The translations under genes and the position numbers were made by a program. DNA of 64,000 nt from positions 432,501 through 496,500 of the forward strand of contig JAVYIG010000311.1 in NCBI GenBank assembly GCA_035222895.1, given 5' to 3'. This document shows positions 33,501-45,272 of this stretch, piece by piece. Origin of the DNA: Strongylocentrotus droebachiensis. Lineage: Eukaryota; Echinodermata; Echinoidea; Camarodonta; Strongylocentrotidae. How positions within the stretch are numbered: position 1 is the stretch's first letter; each line of letters opens with the position of its first letter. The notes beneath the pieces are model-generated. The model had not been told where the DNA came from and did no database searches. It saw only the letters and a program-made list of their open reading frames with translations.

Positions 33501-34231
33501 TAATGAAACAAATAGAAGATTATACTCTTGATTAGAATTATAATATAACTACTCCTCTAGTAAAAACAATACATTTCCAAATTGCGTATACACATGCCTT
33601 AACAGTTGAATCAATTGAATATCGTTCTATATCTATATCTATCGATGTACATGTATATAATGTGGTTTCATAAAAAACATAATATTAAGATATTTAGAAC
33701 ACCATTTTAAAAGATGTATGCGATGTACCCCTCTGCAATAGTTAAATGTTACACAATCTTATAAATACGGATGCTACATATATGTGCGAATCGAGAGAGA
33801 AAATAAGAAAATATCAAAACGAAATCTTATATTGATTTTCATAGCATGTTCACCATAATACACCACAGAGCATTCGTTTAAGAATACCGAAAAAAAATTG
33901 AGAACAACAGTAACATAATGATAGTAATAGCGTAAATACCCTTAAATCAGATTCTTGCAAGATAGAGCAGAGGTTTGTTTTTTTCTTTTATTTTTTTTTC
34001 GGACTAACATAATTTGCACGAGTCTGCTCATAAAAATTGGATGACATAATGTCATATTATCCACACAATATGATGCATATAATATGTATAAAAAACAATC
34101 TATAAAATATAAATGATTTTCTGAAGAATTTGCTTGTCTTGACCTTTTCATCATGACAAGCAAAATCTAGAAACATTTATAATCATTACTTATTATATAT
34201 CACGATGTAAATGTATTTACAACAGAACACG

Positions 34232-34263
<32 letters not shown>

Positions 34264-35215
34264 CCATATAATATACATATTTAATGAAACAAGCTATGGA
34301 CATTGAGATACATTGTGTTTAAAGAGCAAGTCCACTCCAAAAATAACTTTGAAAAAGTATGTAAAACTATGGAACAGTGAGAGTCACAACACAAATTTTC
34401 ATTATGGTTATCAGTTTGTGACGTCATGTACTCACTATTAATCAATTGCTTTATATAGTTTAATCCCATTAATTTCCCTTTTTATCCCTCAAAACTTGAT
34501 TTCCCCATGCCTTTGCCCTGGTTATATGATTTGTATCATATTGCGTGCATGACATTTCACAAAATCTTTTATGAACTTTGAAGAATTGATTCTATTTTCT
34601 GAATATTGTATATTCATAATTATTGATTATTATATAAATAATTTATAAAAATTCACATTTGTCATTACTCAACTGGAAAAAAAATTACTCTATACAGTGC
34701 GTCCCACAAAAAAACTATACACTTTTGAAATGGCTGCCGAATAAAAAAATATATGATTCCGGGGAGTTTTTTTTTATATGACTGTATGGAAAACCCATAA
34801 ACTCAACTGTCATATGACACCAAAAAGTCCAAAAATAATTCATGCTTGGGTGAGCACTGCTCACTTTTGTAAAGGGTATGACAATTAGGTTGCGCAGGAA
34901 TTAGCCTTCCAATTTGTGAGAGGTAAATCCTTTGGAGCTTACAAAATTGAGGGTGATATGATACATTCATGATTTGCTGAGGGAATTTCATGGTTTATTA
35001 AACCAATGTTGTATGCATGAGTGAACAGGAATTGCATTTTTTTTTTATTGTAGCATAGTAACTTTCCCTGGCAGACTCAGTGGTGTGTTCATGGGAGTCA
35101 GGATGGGGTGATGGTACTGTTATTTTTTTTTTTATATATATATTTTTTTTTACATCTGTGACTTTGAACAAAAATCTTCACCCCACATTTCAGTTACTAT
35201 TTACCTGAAGATATA
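33500..35215. other. Non-coding AT-rich DNA
   Basis: (TA)n at about 34231-34260. A CAGTGCGTCCCACAAAAAAA motif at about 34696 looks like the end of a mariner-type repeat (a similar CAGTGCGTCTCAGAGAAAA is at 31257), but no partner end was found. No gene seen. Confidence 0.45.
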
Positions 35216-35216
35216 C

Positions 35217-35452
35217 TGACAGCCTACGAGTCCAACATTGACACAAGATTCACGAGACCTATAGCCCATTAGACCGACAGCCAACGAGATCGACTGACAC
35301 AAGATTCACGAGACCCATAGCCCATTAGACCGACAGCCAACGAGATCGACTGACACAAGATTCACGAGACCCATAGCCCATTAGACCGACAGCCAACGAG
35401 ATCGACTGACACAAGATTCACGAGACCCATAGCACATTAGAACGACAGTGAA
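35217..35452. repeat. 56-bp tandem repeat
   Basis: Just over four units of CGACAGCCAACGAGATCGAC + TGACACAAGATTCACGAGAC + CCATAGCCCATTAGAC. The first and last units are diverged and the middle ones nearly identical. Confidence 0.9.
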
Positions 35453-35826
35453 CCCTAAACAATGATTTGTTAGGAGGCCCACGAGTGTGATATTGACGGT
35501 CCATTAGACGACCAGCTCCGTCGGCTGTAGATTCTATCAACAGATCCTAAATATTTCTGCAGATTTTTTTTTTAGTATGAAGAGCGCGTTCTGTCAACAA
35601 TATATGATTATTATTAACAACAATTATTGATTCTTATTAAGCGCTTTTACAGAATACTGATCAGAGCGCTGATAAAAATGAAAACAAAAAATATATATGT
35701 ATATAGCATCTTGTAGGAAACATAATACTTATCAATATACTATAATAATATTGGGCATCATGTTAATAACAATATTTTAAAAGAGAAGATAATAATGATA
35801 ACAATTGTCAAGCGATGGCTAAACTC

Positions 35827-35919
35827 CTCTACCTTGCAAGCGAGAGATTGGATCTTTGGTCTTATTGTCGGTAACCGTTGACAGGAGCCTGGTTTCCACT
35901 GCGTTAGTTTGATCTCCTG
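35827..35919 (-). pseudogene. Displaced original C-terminal tail of the LGR receptor
   Basis: Read on the minus strand right after the CACTG-ended insertion, allowing for a CA target duplication, the receptor frame continues with about 30 hydrophilic residues beginning GDQTNAVETRLLSTV and then ends at TAG (35827-35829). It is rich in Thr/Ser/Lys, as expected of a cytoplasmic GPCR tail. The insertion separates it from the receptor body unless the insertion is spliced out. Confidence 0.65.
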
Positions 35920-36884
35920 CACTGTAAAAAAATAATAGTCGAAATAACTCAATAAAATTGAGGAAAAGAATTGCCTTATTCTTATTAAGTAAATATTACC
36001 TACGGAATCTTAAATAGAATTTACTTATTTTGCTGAATAAATTTTTACTCAGTTAAATCGAGTTACATTAACGTAAATAATTTAAGTATTGTAATCATTT
36101 TAGATTATTAAAAAAAAAGCTATGATAGGATTACATATTGCACGATTTGGTACCCATCTAATCTAACAAGTAACATCCACTAATCATTCACTACTTCTAT
36201 TTAAGATTAATCACTAATCACTAACACTACCTTCTATTTAAGATTTAACCGTATATATATATATATATATATATCTACCACCATCACAAACTATTACATA
36301 CGCTTCAATTCGACACATATTGAAAGGCTCCAAATTTTATATATACTTGATCGTAGCATCTTAAAAGGAAAATTGGTTGACAATTTCCTGAAATATCAAG
36401 TTTTGATTTGTTTTGAACTGGGTAACAATTAAAAATTGTCTTGTCTTTGCTTAGCCATGTTAAATGAATTAGTAAATGTTTTAAACTCCTTAAATTTTCA
36501 TTCAACCACAAAAAAGAATTGTTTTATTTAAAAAAGAGTTTAATTTGGTCTTAATGAATATTCATAAATTATGTAAATATTTCTATTACGCACTGCATCG
36601 GTCCTTACTTTAAAAAGATAAGAATAATCAACATAAATTGTTTGAGTAATACGTATAATTTCTGATTTTGAGTTAAAATTACTAAATTAATACAAGCTGA
36701 AATTACTTAGAGTTCTTATGTATTTGATTTTACTTAAATATTCCACGTATGTTCTACTAAATTGAAAGTCTGAGTTAGCAAGACTTAAATTTAGTGCGTA
36801 AGTGGCAAAACTAATGTTTTCAAGTAAATTCTACATGGAAAATATACGTAAAAATTACCAATGAACAAATTCTTTTTTACAGTG
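35920..36884. mobile_element. 965-bp CACTG-ended non-autonomous DNA transposon in the LGR last exon
   Basis: Both ends are CACTGTAAAAAA in inverted orientation, with a likely 2-bp duplication (TG on the plus strand) outside each end. The AT-rich interior carries a (TA)n run at about 36252-36274 and no transposase. The ends resemble CACTA/EnSpm-type (CMC) termini, though that class usually makes a 2-3-bp duplication, so class is tentative. On the receptor strand the far end presents TTATTTTTTTACAG, a very good splice acceptor, and a GTAATTT donor lies about 30 bases inside the near end. Confidence 0.8.
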
Positions 36885-37980
36885 TGGTAAGTTGACTTGG
36901 CTGTCTTTGCTTGTTCTCTCTTTCCTGCCATCGATGTACATGATGAAGGTATAGAGGAAGGGATTAATGGATGAGTTGATGGGGACGATGAGGATCACTG
37001 TCCAGGCGTAGAGAGAAGGATCGAGTTTGACGGCGCCAGTTTGAGAAAGGATGCCCATTATGATTACTGGCATCCAACAGGCGAGATCGGTAGCAACGAG
37101 CAGTGCCATACGAAAGGCCAATTTGGTCTCTTGCTTATTGGATTGGCTGTTACGGACTTTAGCCGAAGACCGACTGGCCTTGATGAAGATCAGGATGTAA
37201 CAGACCAAGATGAAAGCGAAGGAAACCAAATTTAATCCAATGAAGATTATAATTGAGAATAAACATGGGGCTTTAGAACTTATGTTGGTGGTCACGTAGT
37301 TAACTTTTAACTCAGATAACCATGCACTTCCGCTAACAACCAGCATTCCTGTGCTCTGTGCCTCGACATGGAGCGGGAGACCAAGGCACACGTCGGAAAG
37401 TCCGTATAGTACATCTGATCTGTCAGATGTAACAATCACAAGACCCAGACTTAACACTATGGTAAATGACCAGACTGCCCCGACGAGAATCAAGGACCCC
37501 CTGTGTTGAATCTTAAGCTTCCCGAAGGGGAACATGATGCTAATGAACCTATCAACAGTGATCAAGGTCAAGGTAAGGACCGATGCCTCACTCGAGAGAA
37601 ACCCGAGGAATCCAGCAAATCGACACATGTGGGAATCCCGCCATTGAGGAGCACTGAGATAGAACTCATCACCGTAGTAAACATCAGCAGAAGTGATGAT
37701 GATCATGTACAGTCCCATCATAATATCAGCCATTGCTAAGCTACCAATCATGGTGTTCTGAACCTTAGATGTTTGCTTCGTTCTATCCCGTAGCCGAACA
37801 AAGAGAACGACCCCGTTACCACCCAAAGCCAACAACCCCATGACCCATCCTGCAATCCTCAAGGCCCAGTTCGGATAGAGCCTGCTACATGTGTCCAATT
37901 GACTCGTCTGTGCTGTCCTAGCGCAGGTAAAGTTCACGTTGTCGTGTAGAAGACAACACAGGCGATTATCAGATGTAGAC
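36855..37980 (-). CDS. LGR (relaxin-receptor-like) GPCR: hinge, 7TM domain and altered tail exon
   Basis: Acceptor TCATCCAG at 37981; the first base completes a Met codon from the previous exon (phase 2). 374 residues. Hinge: STSDNRLCCLL, then NFTC, the Cys-rich linker of LGRs. Seven hydrophobic segments follow, starting WALRIAGWVMGLLALGGNGV (helix 1). Helix 3 begins at MCRFAGFL and ends VDRF (DRF instead of DRY). The extracellular-loop-2 Cys is in DVCLGLP, helix 6 has CWMP and helix 7 NPFLY (NPxxY). The W..S.MCR.AGFL.FLSSE pattern is typical of glycoprotein-hormone/relaxin receptors. It should bind a peptide through the LRR ectodomain and couple to G proteins at the plasma membrane. The last residues (CKKEFVHW) and stop come from the inserted CACTG element, not the original gene. 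The conserved body looks functional. Confidence 0.9.
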
Positions 37981-38508
37981 CTGGATGATAAGAGAAAATG
38001 GTAATGAAATAGCGATTCTATAAGGGGTCTGGGGGCTAATGATCAAGCCCCTCCCCAGAAGAATATAAATAGATTTAAGCGAAGCACTTTAATGCATGAG
38101 CCGCAACTACCCCCCCCCCATTCATATGCTAAGACCGCGCCTGGGTTAGTCTTGATTACATGTTGCACACTTCTAACGAAAAGTCCCTCATTCCTTTCTG
38201 TGATTGGAAACGAAATCTAATGATTTAAGTCCTACGTCGCCTATGCTTAGCGTTTCAGAGATATAATTGATGCATAATTCACATCAATGATGATCCCTCG
38301 CTTCAAAGACCATTTAAATTCACATGAAAGATAGCAACGATAGTTAGAATTGTGAGGAAAACCATTTCTTTTAATCTGTACATTTAGACTTAGTGCATTT
38401 CGTTTAACCCGATGCAAATGCCATCGGGTTGTAGTCATCAGATCAAGAAAAGAAGGACAATGAAAGAAAATAACAAAACTAAGAACTGAAATGAAGAAGT
38501 TTTCTTAC
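37981..38508. other. LGR intron before the 7TM exon
   Basis: A GCGCCTGGGTTAG patch near 38136 resembles a hAT right end but has no partner. No other feature. Confidence 0.45.
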
Positions 38509-38580
38509 ATTTTCTTTACTGATGTGAGTCCAGCAAGTGCATTACGATCGATTGCTCCTAATTTAGAATCATGGAAGAAC
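38509..38580 (-). CDS. LGR exon: last LRR before the hinge
   Basis: 72 nt, acceptor TTTGGAAACAG, donor GTAAGAA, phase 2 on both sides. Translation FFHDSKLGAIDRNALAGL plus TSVKKM across the junction. It keeps the I..A..GL...K spacing of a capping LRR. It joins directly in frame to the 7TM exon. Confidence 0.85.
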
Positions 38581-39062
38581 CTGTTTCCAAAGAGAGTATG
38601 ACAAGAACTGGTAATGGGGCATAATTTATATACGTCTACACTTTACATTTTAGAGTTTCAACTAATTTCAACCAGATTCAACCAATTGTTTATGAAAATA
38701 GTGCTTGTGAATTGTTAGCAACAGCGTGTCTACAAACGTTTACTTATCTTGACCAATTTCACAACGGATAAACCATTCACTATCTAACAGTAAGAGACAG
38801 AACTGATTGATAACAAGCGGATAAACTGATTTTTTAACAATAAGTGTTAATTTACCTGCGTTTTAAGTGTTTGAATACTAACACGTAAACATATATGTGT
38901 AAGTGCATCTGTTTGGATTTTTGGGACAAAAACATGTTGGTAAACAAGAGCTAATTTGTCTACAGTGTACTACTAATACTACTACTTCTACTAAGAATAA
39001 TTGTGTTTGCCCAGGGGAGAATCATCAGGCACAATAGTGTCCACCCTAAAGGCCCTGTAATC

Positions 39063-41125
39063 CAGGCGCAGATCCAGGGGGGGGCCGAGCGGGCCTTGCC
39101 CCCCCCGCAAAAAAAAGAGAGAGAGAGAGAGATAGAGAGAGAGAGAAGGAAAAGAAGGAAAAGAGGAGAGAAAGAAGAGGAAGAAAAAAAAAGGGGGAAA
39201 AAAGAAGAAGATCGGGGGGGGGGGGGGCCGAAAGGGCCTTACCTCCCTCCTGTTACCCCCCCCCCCCCCATCAAAAGTAAGAGAGAAGGGAGATAAAAAA
39301 AAAAAAGGAAAAGAGGAGATAAAGAGTAGGAAAAAAGGAAGAAGAAAAGAAAAGAAGGGGGTAGCAGTTGCAATTTTCCCGCCAACAAGTTGTAGTTCGG
39401 GGGGCCAAAAGGCCCTTGCCTCTCTCTCCCCACCCCCGACCCCAAAAAAGGGGAAGGAAGGAAAAGGGAAAGAGGAGAGCTTAAAGGGAACAAAACAGAG
39501 GAAGAAGAAAAGAAAAGGGTGAAAAGAAGGGGAGAAGAGTTGCGATTAATCCCGCCAACAACGTGTACATCGGTGGGGGGGGGGGGCGAAAGGCCCTTGC
39601 CTCCCCCCAGCAAACCTTAAACAGAGAGCAGGAAGGGGAAAGAAAGGAAAGAGGAGAGAAAGGGAAAGAAAAAAGAGAAAGAAGAAAGGTAGGGGAGATC
39701 AGTTACGATTTTCCCCGCAAACAAGGTGTATATCGGGGGAGGGGGGGGGGGGGGGGAGGGTGACAGATGCCCCCATTTTTTTTTTAAAGGTGGATTATTT
39801 TTAATTCGATACCGGTGATTAACAAATGTTGCTGAAATGACATAATTTTCGTAGATATTTCCTCAATGTTTAGTGAATTATATTTTTTTTTATTGGTTTG
39901 TTGGAAAATGGCAAATTCATAGAGAAAGAAAGAAAGAATAGTGACCTGCCTTTGTCACAAAATAATAAGGTGTTATAATTTGCTCATCTGACCGTGATTA
40001 AATGCCTAAAACCCCTCAGCTTCCAGTGGGCCCTGGATTCCACCTAGGGCCCTAAGGCGGGCACCTGGATGCTCATCTGACGGTAATTTAATGCCTAAAA
40101 CTCCTGAGCTCCTGGGGGCACCGCTCCCTGGACCCCACACCAATTAGTGACCTACCAGTGTCACAAATAAGGTATCAAAGTATGCTCATCTGACCGTAAT
40201 TAAATGCCTAAAACCCCTTGACTTCCGGTGGCTCTGCCCCCTGGACTCCACCTAGGGCCCTAAGGCGGACCCCTGGATGCTAATCTGACGATAATGTAAT
40301 GCTTAAAATCCTTGAGCTTTCGGGGGTTCCGCCCCCTGGACCCCACGCCAATTCGTGACCTGCGAGTATCACAAAATAATAAGGTGTCAAAATTTGCTCA
40401 TCTGACCGTGATTAAATGCCTAAAACCCTTCAGCTTCCGGGGGTCTGCCCCCTGGATTCTACCTAGGACCCTAAGGCGGGCACCTGGAAGCTCATCTGAC
40501 CGCAATTTAATGCTTAAATCCCCTGAGCTTCCGGGGCTCCGCCCCTCGACCCCACCAGTGGCCCTAAGGTGGGCCCCTGTGTGCTGCTTATCTGACCGTT
40601 ATTAAATGCCTGAAACCCCTGAGATTTGGGGGCTCCGCTCCGTGAACCCCACGCCAATCCGTGACGTGCCAGTGTCACAAAATAAGGTATAAAAATATGC
40701 TCATCTGACCTTAATTATTGACCCAAACCCCTGAGCTTCCGGGGGCTCTGCCCCCTGGACCCCACACCAATTTGTGTCCTGCCAGTATCACAAATAACGT
40801 TTCAAATATGCTCATCTGACCGTAATTAAATGCCTATACCCCTGAGCTTCTGGAGGCTCCACACCTTGACCGCCGCAGGGGCTTCGGTTCTAGACCCCAC
40901 GCCAATTTACGTAACGCTCTACCCCTCCCCCACCTACTTAGGTAAACGTTCAGGGGGGCCTGCATGTAAGATTGGGTAGGTGCAGAATTTTTTGTCTACA
41001 CCCCCCCCCCCCGTCAACAAACGTTTTTTGCTCATTTCGCCACTGCCGGTGTCACCATTACGAACCAATATTTGGCTCGCATAATTTCAAATTTGGCCCC
41101 CTAAGAAATCCTGGATCCGCGCCTG
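39063..41125. mobile_element. hAT-type element, family C, in an LGR intron
   Basis: Ends CAGGCGCAGATCCAGG and, in reverse, CAGGCGCGGATCCAGG, with a perfect 8-bp duplication CTGTAATC (39055-39062 and 41126-41133). The left third is G-runs and purine tracts in about 150-200-bp cycles (GGGCC.AA.GGCCTTGCC plus AAAGAGGAGA). From 39.95 to 40.9 kb there are GC-richer tandem repeats. No coding capacity. Confidence 0.9.
39950..40910. repeat. GC-rich tandem repeats inside hAT-C
   Basis: Roughly eight to nine units built from GCTCATCTGACCGTAATTAA, ATGCCTAAAACCCCTGAGCT, a TCCGGGGGCTCCGCCCCCTG block and a GACC.GCCAGTGTCACAAAAT block. Some units lack the last block, so length alternates. Confidence 0.85.
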
Positions 41126-41129
41126 CTGT

Positions 41130-41280
41130 AATCATTATAACCCCATTTATACCAGGATGGAGTGTGGCAAATGTGGATTAAAGTCTCGCCAATGGATGCT
41201 AGTGGTGGGCTGAGATTCGCACCCTCAATCACTGGATTGAGAGTCAGGTGAATGAGTAACTATACCACCACACATCCAAC
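41130..41280 (-). repeat. Second tRNA-derived SINE type
   Basis: On the minus strand a tRNA-like GTGTGGTGGTATAGTTACTC and a B box GGTGCGAATCTC lie about 40 bp apart, followed by a short body. It sits immediately next to the hAT-C right end. Confidence 0.55.
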
Positions 41281-41716
41281 TGTTATGTGGTTGTAGATCC
41301 TATTAATAGTTGCCATCGGTATTACACTGGGTTATTCTATTGTACCAAGCCCCAAATCCCCGCAGTGCCAAGTTTATAACGAGATAATCGGATTAACGCG
41401 ATGGTACTATACTTTTGCGCGTGCAAAACACTAGGCACAGTCCAATGGGCATGCGTGCCGACATGCAAGAAGCAGAGGAGCAGTAGCTTGCTGACGTGTA
41501 CATGGCACTATAACAATAGCGTGCATGCATCCTTATGGCAGGCTATGAGTTAATACTGCTCATCTTGATGTGTCGTAATTTAATACTATCCCAATGCTGT
41601 CAGTAAGTTGCCCGTTTCATACACCTGGGTACAGATCACGGGGCAAATATTGCTAAAAAATCCCTTGTCCACGGATGTAAATATCAAGCAAAGTAAATGA
41701 TATTGAAATTACTTAC

Positions 41717-41788
41717 AGATATTGGAGAGACTTCAGAGATTCAAACGTAAATCCTTCCATACGCTGGATATTGTTGTTCATCAAATCC
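41717..41788 (-). CDS. LGR exon: LRR, type D
   Basis: 72 nt, acceptor TTTTCTATAG, donor GTAAGT, phase 2. Translation DLMNNNIQRMEGFTFESL then KSLQYL; a perfect L..N.I..M..F.F..L..L..L repeat. Single copy in this window. Confidence 0.9.
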
Positions 41789-42802
41789 CTATAGAAAATG
41801 AAGGAACAACGAACACCTTAGGGAGTGGATATCTTAAAAGTCGCGTGACATCCAAATATAAGTTGATTCCTGTTGATGTGCAGGGCTGCATACAACTCTT
41901 ACTTTGTAATTCAAACATCTGAATATCTTTCACAGATTTAAAAAAAATTCTTAAAAGTAATTTTCTCAGACCTGCTATGCTTCACCCTAAAAAAATGCTC
42001 CATATCTCATTCGTCTTGTAACATCATCTGTCAATCATTAGCGAGCTAACAAGAGACAGTGGTATGTAACTTCCCCAAGCTCAGCACATGCTAACAAAAG
42101 AATTTTATTCTTTCATACAATCCCTCCACATTTCCTTTCTTTTCATGTTGATGCTACAGCACGTCTGACATAGCAACTCCTATAATGTTGGTATTGTATG
42201 GTATATTGTAAACAAGTGGTCAGCTCTAGTGAAGCTACATACCGCTGTCTCTTGTTAACTCACTACTAATTGACAGATGATGTCACAAGATGAATGAGAT
42301 ATGGAGCATTTTTTAGGGTGGAGCTTAGTAGGTCTGAGAAAATTACTTTAAAGGGGTGTAGCCTGACGAGACTACGTATCTTTCCCGTGGCCTGACTCGG
42401 GGCCAATCGGGTATGTACGCTTACGACATGACTGTGGTCTCCTGCTTTTTTCCTTTGTATATAAGAAACTTGTATTTCAACTAGAAACATATTTTGTCAA
42501 ACTTTCATGCTATTCATTATATTTATTGTATGATGTTTCTTTGTATTGATATGAAAAAATGGAAATATAGCAAAACAAACAAATTATCTATCTTACACTA
42601 TAATTTTGAAATTATTATCCAATGTTATACACAAAAAATTGAAAGTGACCCTATTTGATTGGATTTTAATCAATATGATTTAGCTTGAATTGAATTGAAT
42701 TAGTTATATACTAAAACATTACATGTGGGTTGTGAAATAGGGGAAAAAAACTTAGACTTGCCCCCCCCCCCCCCCCCCCCCCCCAAATTGAGTTGCACTT
42801 AC

Positions 42803-42874
42803 AGATACTGAAGAGACCGGAGGTCAGAAAATACCCCACGCTCTAAATGTTGGATGGAATTCGATGACAAATTT
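42803..42874 (-). CDS. LGR exon: LRR, type A (copy A3)
   Basis: 72 nt, acceptor TCCCAG, donor GTAAGTGC, phase 2. Translation NLSSNSIQHLERGVFSDL then RSLQYL. Nearly the same as the exons at 47014 and 61301. The flanking intron to about 43.6 kb also matches the one at 47.1-48.4 kb. Confidence 0.9.
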
Positions 42875-43108
42875 CTGGGAAACACAAGAATATGCGATGT
42901 TAAGGCGTAATGCGGTTAAAAGTCGGAACATGTGAAACATTCGTAACTCGCTTCAGTATCAGGAATACTTGTATCTATTTAGCATTTAAAACTTCCTAGA
43001 ATTTAGCCATATTGACCATAGCATATTGAGAGAAATATTGTGACAAGTTTTTTTCATTGTATCAAAAATAATATGTACGAGATCATTTCGTATTCTATCC
43101 GGTGAATA

Positions 43109-43376
43109 CACCAGTTTACAGTTGTGTGCGCCATTTTAAACAAAGCCAATGACCTAGAGGTCATGTATTTATGCGTAAATTAGGATTACGCCCATGCAAA
43201 TTTTGATGATATCACTGCCCTACGCGCTGCGTTGTGCGCGCACATTATCATTTGCATGGGCGCAATCTTAATTTACGCATAAGTACCAGAGGTCAGAGGT
43301 TATTGGCCCCGTTCCGGGGCCAATGACCCGAGGTCAACTGTCTGCGCATGCGCACTGATACAACTGTAAACTGGTG
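43109..43376. mobile_element. TA-flanked palindromic MITE
   Basis: Perfect inverted ends CACCAGTTTACAGTTG bounded by TA on both sides, and a second internal inverted pair (TTACGC and ATGCAAAT-type arms) that makes it close to a full palindrome. TA target duplication suggests a Tc1/mariner-type MITE. The paralogous intron at about 47.32 kb lacks it. Confidence 0.85.
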
Positions 43377-43828
43377 TATTTCAAAGTGTAAGTATCTGTA
43401 AGGATTGCTAGAAAGCTGCTATACGCCTCCTACGCTAGGACCCTTCCATTCCAGATGCTCATCACTTACTTTAGTAACCTAGATACAGCTTGTGTGTGGA
43501 CTGTAGCATATACAAGCAGTCATTGTACATTTTACATGTGTGTAGAGAAGGTTACCTTTGTTAAATTTACGTCCAAAGATGGTACCTTAATAGTTTTCTA
43601 CCTCTCATTTGTTTAATATTTCACTAGAGATTGGAAAAATTGTACAGCAGATTAGCATTGCTAGTATCGTATTATTCATCATCTAGCATCGAAGAAATAT
43701 GATTTTGTTGTTGTTTTGTTTCGTTGTTGGAAGGGCTTACTAAAAACAAATCACATGTCCTTTAAATTAACTTATAGTAGCAAGGAATTTATTCGTCTTA
43801 GTGGAGTTAGAAATATCATATAAATCCG

Positions 43829-44100
43829 CTTATAATAATAATAATATAATAATATAATAATAAAACAATAATAATCTTTAAAAGTCCATTCCAAATTATA
43901 TTAAGTTAAACCGAAAATGGAAATTCTTTTTGCCCAAATTCTTTTTTGATCGTGAGCCCGGCAGCCGCTGAGCTCTATCCCGTATTGTTGAACGCCAAAC
44001 AAGGTAGCAGGAATTTACTCCCGTCTTTTAACGCCGGGGTTCGAACCTACGACCTCCCGGTTGTGAGGCGGACGCTCTACTGACTGAGCCAACACACCGG
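43829..44100 (-). repeat. tRNA-derived SINE, minus orientation
   Basis: (AAT)n tail at 43829-43877, the common SINE body, then a complete tRNA-like head (reverse complement GTTGGCTCAGTCAGTAGAGC and GGTTCGAACCCC; loop reads CAC, as in tRNA-Val). Confidence 0.85.
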
Positions 44101-44341
44101 TATTGATAACATTGCGTTTTCTTATTTGAATATCGAAATGTACGTATTAATAAAACATTGTTAATATCATAACATTAGGCCTCTGGAAAGCCCCTTTTCA
44201 GTTTTCAAGAGAAAATTTTGTTTTAAAAAGTCTTTATTAAATCGATAAACAGGTCTCTTGCATAGTTAAGTGGTCAAAAAGAACCATGTAATAAATTGCA
44301 TTCGGTAATCGCGTATAGTAGCAAAAATAAATTTTACTCAC

Positions 44342-44413
44342 AACACTTGTAAATTGTGCAGGCCATCAAAAACTCCAACCTCAATGTCTCGAATCTTGTT
44401 GTCTATAAGAGTC
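44342..44413 (-). CDS. LGR exon: LRR, type B (copy B5)
   Basis: 72 nt, acceptor TCAG, donor GTGAGT, phase 2. Translation TLIDNKIRDIEVGVFDGL then HNLQVL/F. Most diverged of the B copies. Confidence 0.88.
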
Positions 44414-44953
44414 CTGATCGGGATAAAATCACAATCGCGAAAACCTTCGAAAAATCAATTACTTTCTATAATGAGACACCTGTTCAGAAATTACAATGAC
44501 GTATAACATAATGTGAACATGATTTGTAAAGGTCAATGACATATTACATAATGTGAACATCTCAATGGTTAACTACTCCTCATTTGTTTAATATTTAACT
44601 TGAGATAGGAAAAATTGCACAGCAGCTTAGCATTGCTAGTATCGTATTATTCATCATCTAACATCAAAGATATTTCTTATTTTGAAGGGCTTACAACAAA
44701 CTTCACATGCCCTTTAAATTAAGTTATAGGAAGTGGCAAGGAATTTATTCGTCTTAGTGTACTTAGAAAATCATACACATCCGCTATTGGTATCAATCAA
44801 ATAGCGTTACCTTATTGGAATATCGAAATGTACGTAATAATGGAACTTTGTGAATATCATAACCTTTCTCTCTTAATCAGTTTTAACATACATGTATACG
44901 ATAAACAATAGGGTGTAAAATTGTTTAAAATGTTTAAATGATTTGCAATTTAC

Positions 44954-45025
44954 AATATTAGAAGACTCTCCAGATGTGAAAATGCTCCCACTTGAATCCA
45001 GCTGATGTTGTTTGATTGAAGAACC
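44954..45025 (-). CDS. LGR exon: LRR, type C (intact copy)
   Basis: 72 nt, acceptor ATAATCAG, donor GTAAAT, phase 2. Translation VLQSNNISWIQVGAFSHL then ESLLIL/F. The homologous copy at 49209 carries a one-base insertion. Confidence 0.88.
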
Positions 45026-45138
45026 CTGATTATAATGATAACACAACAATGAATGATTTATTGAAAGGCCATCAATTAACTAGCATTAATAATATGTGAT
45101 GATGCGTAAAATATATTTTGGTTGATCGAGAAATCTAA

Positions 45139-45272
45139 GACCTAAGTCACACCGCCAAACCGACTCCATCCCAAAGCCAAACCGACCGAATATTTTGCCA
45201 TTGGCGGTAATGTAATAATATGGTTCGGTCTTAGTCAGTCTGGTGTCGGTCTTGATGGTGTGACTAAGGTAT
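45139..45272. repeat. Short MITE with CCTAAGTCACACC ends
   Basis: Left CCTAAGTCACACCG and right end (reverse complement CCTTAGTCACACCATC) are inverted. The interior has CAAACCGA and TCGGTC-type arms. No clear target duplication. Confidence 0.6.

Noticed and set aside
34690-34730. Mariner-type element starting CAGTGCGTCCCAC
   Set aside because: No opposite end found; the similar motif at 31257 is also single.
38025-38142. Another hAT element ending GCGCCTG
   Set aside because: Only one terminal-like motif; no matching end and no 8-bp duplication.
39003-39763. Frames of 66-124 codons on both strands
   Set aside because: Purine tracts and G runs within hAT-C; no protein-like composition.
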